Shown here piece after piece: positions 59,892 to 64,000 of a stretch of 64,000 nucleotides of DNA. The position numbers and the translations under genes are program-made. Source of the DNA: Jacaranda mimosifolia (Eukaryota > Streptophyta > Magnoliopsida > Lamiales > Bignoniaceae); the NCBI GenBank assembly GCA_018894105.1, contig CM032124.1, positions 4,759,501 through 4,823,500 of the forward strand. Reading direction: 5' to 3'. The stretch's first letter is position 1; the number at the start of each line of letters is the position of its first letter. Below the pieces are notes generated by a model. It was given only the letters and a program-made list of their open reading frames with translations. It did no database searches and was not told where the DNA came from.

Positions 59892-61540
59892 AGAAAGTAA
59901 ATATTGGATTGAACTTATATTTCTGGACTTACTTATTAACAGGGATCACATTTTAGGTGCTTACCTTGATTTTCTTGTACTTTCAAGGACATATACTCTT
60001 GATCTTAATTTGAAAAAGAAGGGATAAAAAATCATAATATAAGTTGTTGATACACTAGCATTAAGTTTTAATATTTTATTACTAATTATTTAAGGCTGCT
60101 TAGTGATGATTGAAAGTGTAAAGTTATATATCTACTTGCAATATTATTCAACAGGATGCCTTACAATTGATGGAAATTCTTTATTTATAATCAAGTTAAT
60201 GATTAAGCTAGTTACTATGAACATAAGTTTAAGACTACTCATTTTGGAATTATAAATTAGTCCTATATTTAAAGTTATTTGACTTAATATGTTAGTAGGT
60301 CATAATTGTATGGAATATAATTGTAGGTCATAATATGTTAGTAGGTCATAATTGTATGAAATATTCTTATTGAAACCAGACAAATTATGTCTTGGAGATT
60401 AGATTTTTTGGGGGACTAGTAATACGACAGATCCTTGATTTTCTTGTTATAATGAGGAAATGTTTAATCTTATAGTCCATATTTTGTTTAAGCTAAATTA
60501 ATGACGTAGGTATTTTACCCTTGAACAATAATAGAGTTAATATTATAGTATAGTTTCAAAGTTTATATTTACATGATAGAATTATCAAAAGTAAGTTTAC
60601 TTTTATATTAGTCGGTCCAATTATTATTTCAAAAGTTTTGATTAAGCCCATAACTTGTAAAAATATATGCCCATAAATTGTAATTGTGTTTATACTGGTT
60701 TAGTATAGTACTGAACTCAAGCTATTTAATTCACTTGAAGTTATAATTAAACCCATAAATAGTATAAGAAATAAGTCCACAAATTATAATAGTGTATTTA
60801 TGAGTTAGGTTCATGCGTTATGATTCAAAGATAACTAAAATTTGCATTTTTATTTAATTTTCGAATTTATGAATAGAGATACTATGTTGGAGGTCTTCTC
60901 ATTATTTTAAAGTACTATCTAGATAGTTTGCAATTCTAGCAAGGCATCTAACCATATTGGCTAACTAAAACCCTACATATACAAGTGATACAAAACCTTA
61001 CAACTCATTTCTTGTGCGCTATCTTTTGATGCGAAAATTCACCAAAAATAATCTAGGTTTCTCCATAAATCCATCTTAGATGAGAAAGGACTTAAGGACG
61101 AAGGTGGAGAACCTAAGGATCAATCGATTCACTAGGTAGTACTTGGACTTCTAAATAAGTATACTAGATTATATTTTGATTCATCTAGGTATTTAGAACT
61201 TTGAATTATTTATAACTAATTTGCATATAGAATTTAGAAAACTCGAATTAATCAGTGGATTAAGTAGAAGAAACTATAAGATGGGTATTATTTTTCGCCC
61301 CCCCATTTTTTTTGTAGATACTTTTTCTTTCAAATAAATACATAGGTTTTTAATTTGTATAAATTAGTTTTCTGTACAAGTAATTTTTCCCGGAAAATAA
61401 TGTTAAGATTTTTGGTAAATAAAAGAAGTAAATTTCTTCCTTCTATTTTTCATTAAATGTTTTTCCAAATATATATTTTCTATCCTAATAATTTTTCTGT
61501 GTAAAATAGTACAAAAAATCACATCATTTTCAATGAAAAT
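59892..61540. other. AT-rich intergenic sequence, no gene seen
   Basis: Contains a short local duplication near 60285-60365 (TATGTTAGTAGGTCATAATT twice) and related 'CCCATAAATTGTAAT' words at 60650-60800. Nothing codes for a recognisable protein. Confidence 0.45.
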
Positions 61541-62400
61541 TTTTGGTGGAATCCGTCAGTAATCCATCAAAAAACTAATTTCAGGACGGGCTTCCTATGG
61601 AATTTTTATCGGCAGAAAATATGTCATGCAAACAATTTTGCCTTGGATTTCCAATGGCCATGCACCATCGGAAAATTTTCAATGGATTTTCAGCGGATTA
61701 CAAACAGAGCTTGTCCATTGATAACTTGGCGTTTTTTCGTTTGATTTCTGATGGTCGTGCTCCGTCGAAAATTTTTTGACAAACTTCCCATGCATTATAA
61801 TGGAGCTTGTCTGTTAATAACTAATGGGCCTTTTCCTGTACGATGAAGTTTCGACAGAATATCCATCGGAAATCTTCCGATAGAGTATCCGTCTTCAACA
61901 GAATTTCATTTTTCTAATATTAATTGTAATTTTACCGACAGAAACTCCTTGCAATTCTGTCGGATTTTTTTAAAATGTTTTTTTTTCTTTTATTTAAACC
62001 TGCAACCTGTTCATACATATTAGATATCTAATTCAATAAAAATATAGAACAATAAATTTACAAATAATGAAATTATAAATTTAAATCAAATGTAATTTTA
62101 TAAATATTTACCATAAAAGGTATTTAATCTTGACTGCAGATAAAATGTTAAAATATCCCTCCTATGTACTTGTCATCATCAGCATCACCATGTTGCTGCT
62201 GCTCGGTGCCATGTTGACGTTGATGTTGATGCTGATGCTTATGTTCAGCGCCTGTTGCTACTGATCTTGCAGCTGCTCTGATATGGTTGGAGCTGCGTAG
62301 AGGGATAGAGCACCCTGTTGCATGACCAGTTCAGCGGTCATACTCTGCATCATGCTCAACTATGCCTCCATCGGATCAAATCTGTTCTGGATTGGCTCGA
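61540..62400 (-). mobile_element. CACTA-like transposon, terminal part
   Basis: 61540-61975 is filled with short direct and inverted words of CCGTCGGAAATTTTC / CCATCGGAAAATTTTC / TTCTGTCGG type, the subterminal repeat pattern of CACTA (En/Spm) elements. 62150-62400, read on the minus strand, gives QIEPIQNRFDPMEA, SMMQSMTAELVMQQGALSL and a histidine/serine-rich tail ending DADDDKYIGGIF, resembling the C-terminus of plant CACTA-associated proteins, broken by stops. The terminal CACTA motif itself is not found, so the element is truncated or mutated at its end. Confidence 0.55.
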
Positions 62401-62413
62401 TTTGAGCCCCCAA

Positions 62414-62530
62414 ATGGGTTGAAAATCCTTTCCTTGGATTCTACCTTTTTACTTTGATACAGGCGAAGGTAAATGGACCATTTGTTAAGATTCTGTTGAT
62501 TACGGGACCCAAAGTTGAGCTAGATCTAAG
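62414..62530 (+). repeat. Dispersed repeat, copy 2 (see 2966-3105)
   Basis: Matches 2966-3105 in the same orientation. Directly adjoins the CACTA-like coding remnant. Confidence 0.7.
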
Positions 62531-63340
62531 GATGTGCGTTTGATTGAAGCCGACCGAAAGTTGGTCCACTAATAGAAATTTTTTATTTTTTGAAAATTAT
62601 AACCGAATTGATTTTTTGAAAATCATAATCATCTAGCATCAGTCATGAAATATAAGTGGCTAAAATTTTTTAAGAATTTAATTTATAACTTTAAACTACA
62701 TTATTTTAATAATTTTGGGTTATATATTTAATAATTTTAAAGTAGTACAAGTATCAAAATAATTTTATTAAATTTAATTTAATTAAGAAATCAATAAATA
62801 AAAATTTTAAAATATACCCTCATTATTGTTTTTGTCCAAATCATGCAATTAAATAAAATTTGACTGCTTAAAAGATTTAAAAATTGCACATTAGAATCAA
62901 AGTACGAAACATCCTCCAAATTTATAATGAATTACCTTAACTTTTTTCTACAAATTTAATTTATAACTTTGAAGTATATAATCTTATTAATTTCAGATTA
63001 TATATTTAATAATTTTGGATATTAGACACATATAAAATAATTTCATTAAATTCATTTTAGTTTAATTAAGATATAAAATAAATAAAAAATATATAAATCT
63101 CTAAACCTACCATCTTACACAATATAATTTTATTAATTTAAATCATACATTCAATAATATCTAAAATAATTTAATTAATTTTAATTGAATTTATTTATTA
63201 ATTAAATTAAAGATTGAAAATCTATGTTCCAAACTGTATAATCTAAATTACTAATAATACTAAACTCTATAATATATCTAAAATATTTTAATTCAACTTA
63301 AATAAATTTATTTATTACTTTAAAAAATAATAAATTATAT
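62531..63340. other. AT-rich sequence, no gene seen
   Basis: Repeated 'TTTAATAATTTTGG' and 'AATTTTATTAAATT' words suggest an old degraded repeat. Confidence 0.35.
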
Positions 63341-63344
63341 ATAT

Positions 63345-63346
63345 TA

Positions 63347-63399
<53 letters not shown>
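63345..63399. repeat. (TTA)n microsatellite
   Basis: About 18 units, next to a GC-rich island. Confidence 0.95.
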
Positions 63400-63419
63400 G
63401 AGGAAAAAAAAAGCAACAA

Positions 63420-63590
63420 AAGGGCCCAGCACCCCCCACGCCACCCCGCCCCTATATAGCGGCTAGCTTAGGGGCTACATGGCCATCGGCCCCCCTCCCC
63501 CCAAAATTGCCGCTGGCCGCGGCACCCCTGCCATGGCCAGCCCGGCATTGGTCATGGCCCCTCGGGTGGAGGGGTAGGTTTTATAGGTGT
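63420..63590. repeat. Second GC-rich island
   Basis: C-rich start (CACCCCCCACGCCACCCCGCC), then GGCCATCGGCC, GCCATGGCC and a G-rich end leading to GGTTTTATAGG and AT-rich repeats. This is the same order of motifs as 26010-26460, so it is probably the core of another element of that family, running past the window. Confidence 0.5.
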
Positions 63591-64000
63591 GTATACATAT
63601 ATATCTTATATATATCAGAAATATTTTTATGTATTTAAAATAAATGTGGAGAATATATAGTTTATGTTTTTTTATATGTAAATTTATTTCAATTTCTTTC
63701 TTTTATTTTTATGTTTATTTTCATTCTTCAAGTTTTAGGCATTTTTATTTGTGTTATTTGTGTTAGTCCTTTCTGATTTTTTATATATAAATTATTATTT
63801 TTTTATTTTTTGGTATTTTTATTTTATTTTTATTTTTTGAAATGGCAAGTTATATTGCCACATCATACGACATGCAGGAAATATATGACACTTTTGATGA
63901 TGACGCACCAACAAAAATATTTTATTATAATAATAGCAATAAGTTACATTATGTGGCAATCAAGTTGTTATTTGTTGTGGAAAAATTAAAAAAGTACACT

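Overview
This window is nuclear DNA of a flowering plant, most likely a eudicot. It is AT-rich, has almost no intact long reading frames, and is packed with plant LTR retrotransposons and DNA transposons. The only host genes I can support are two decayed CC-NB-ARC-LRR (NLR) disease-resistance genes in tandem on the + strand. Both resemble the R1 / 'late blight resistance homolog' group, which is expanded in asterids, so an asterid host is a reasonable but unproven guess.

Layout. 1-2420: part of a long LTR (family L) in reverse orientation. 2421-3381: relic of an NLR upstream region plus a probable MITE. 3382-8290: degraded Ty1/copia element with both LTRs. 8650-11064: NLR-1 pseudogene. Its last codons are cut off by a 13.1 kb Ty3/gypsy element (11065-24176, exact ATAAA target duplication) and resume at 24182-24238. 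24654-24999: complete 346 bp TRIM with GATAG duplications. 25185-26791: TIR element with a GC-rich core. 27-28.3 kb: hAT-like and copia remnants. 28.5-32.4 kb: repeated NLR upstream segments and a 329 bp MITE. 32385-32837: exon 1 of NLR-2. 32838-47504: a 14.7 kb intron holding an 814 bp hAT-type element and an 11.1 kb Tat-lineage gypsy element (36200-47309, minus strand). 47505-49676: exon 2 of NLR-2, with two frameshifts. 50652-59504: family L element with 3.1-3.4 kb LTRs, a gag-only interior and a rearranged, duplicated flank. 61.5-62.4 kb: CACTA-like end. 63.4-63.6 kb: second GC-rich island.

The most unusual structure is at 43052-43764. A piece of mitochondrial DNA (5' part of cox1 plus a plastid-type trnN-GUU) sits inside the reverse transcriptase of the gypsy element, which itself sits inside the intron of the NLR gene. 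The insert is flanked by an exact 9 bp duplication. The same gypsy element carries an antisense ORF with its own TATA-like box next to the 3' LTR. The other large gypsy element also has an antisense coiled-coil ORF between integrase and 3' LTR, which places both near the Tat lineage.

How the parts relate: the two NLRs share upstream segments and orientation, so they look like products of local duplication. Later insertions broke or stretched both: gypsy in the last codons of NLR-1, gypsy, hAT and organelle DNA in the intron of NLR-2, and a MITE 230 bp upstream of the NLR-2 start. I see no undescribed enzymatic system. The value of the window is its record of nested insertion, duplication and gene decay.
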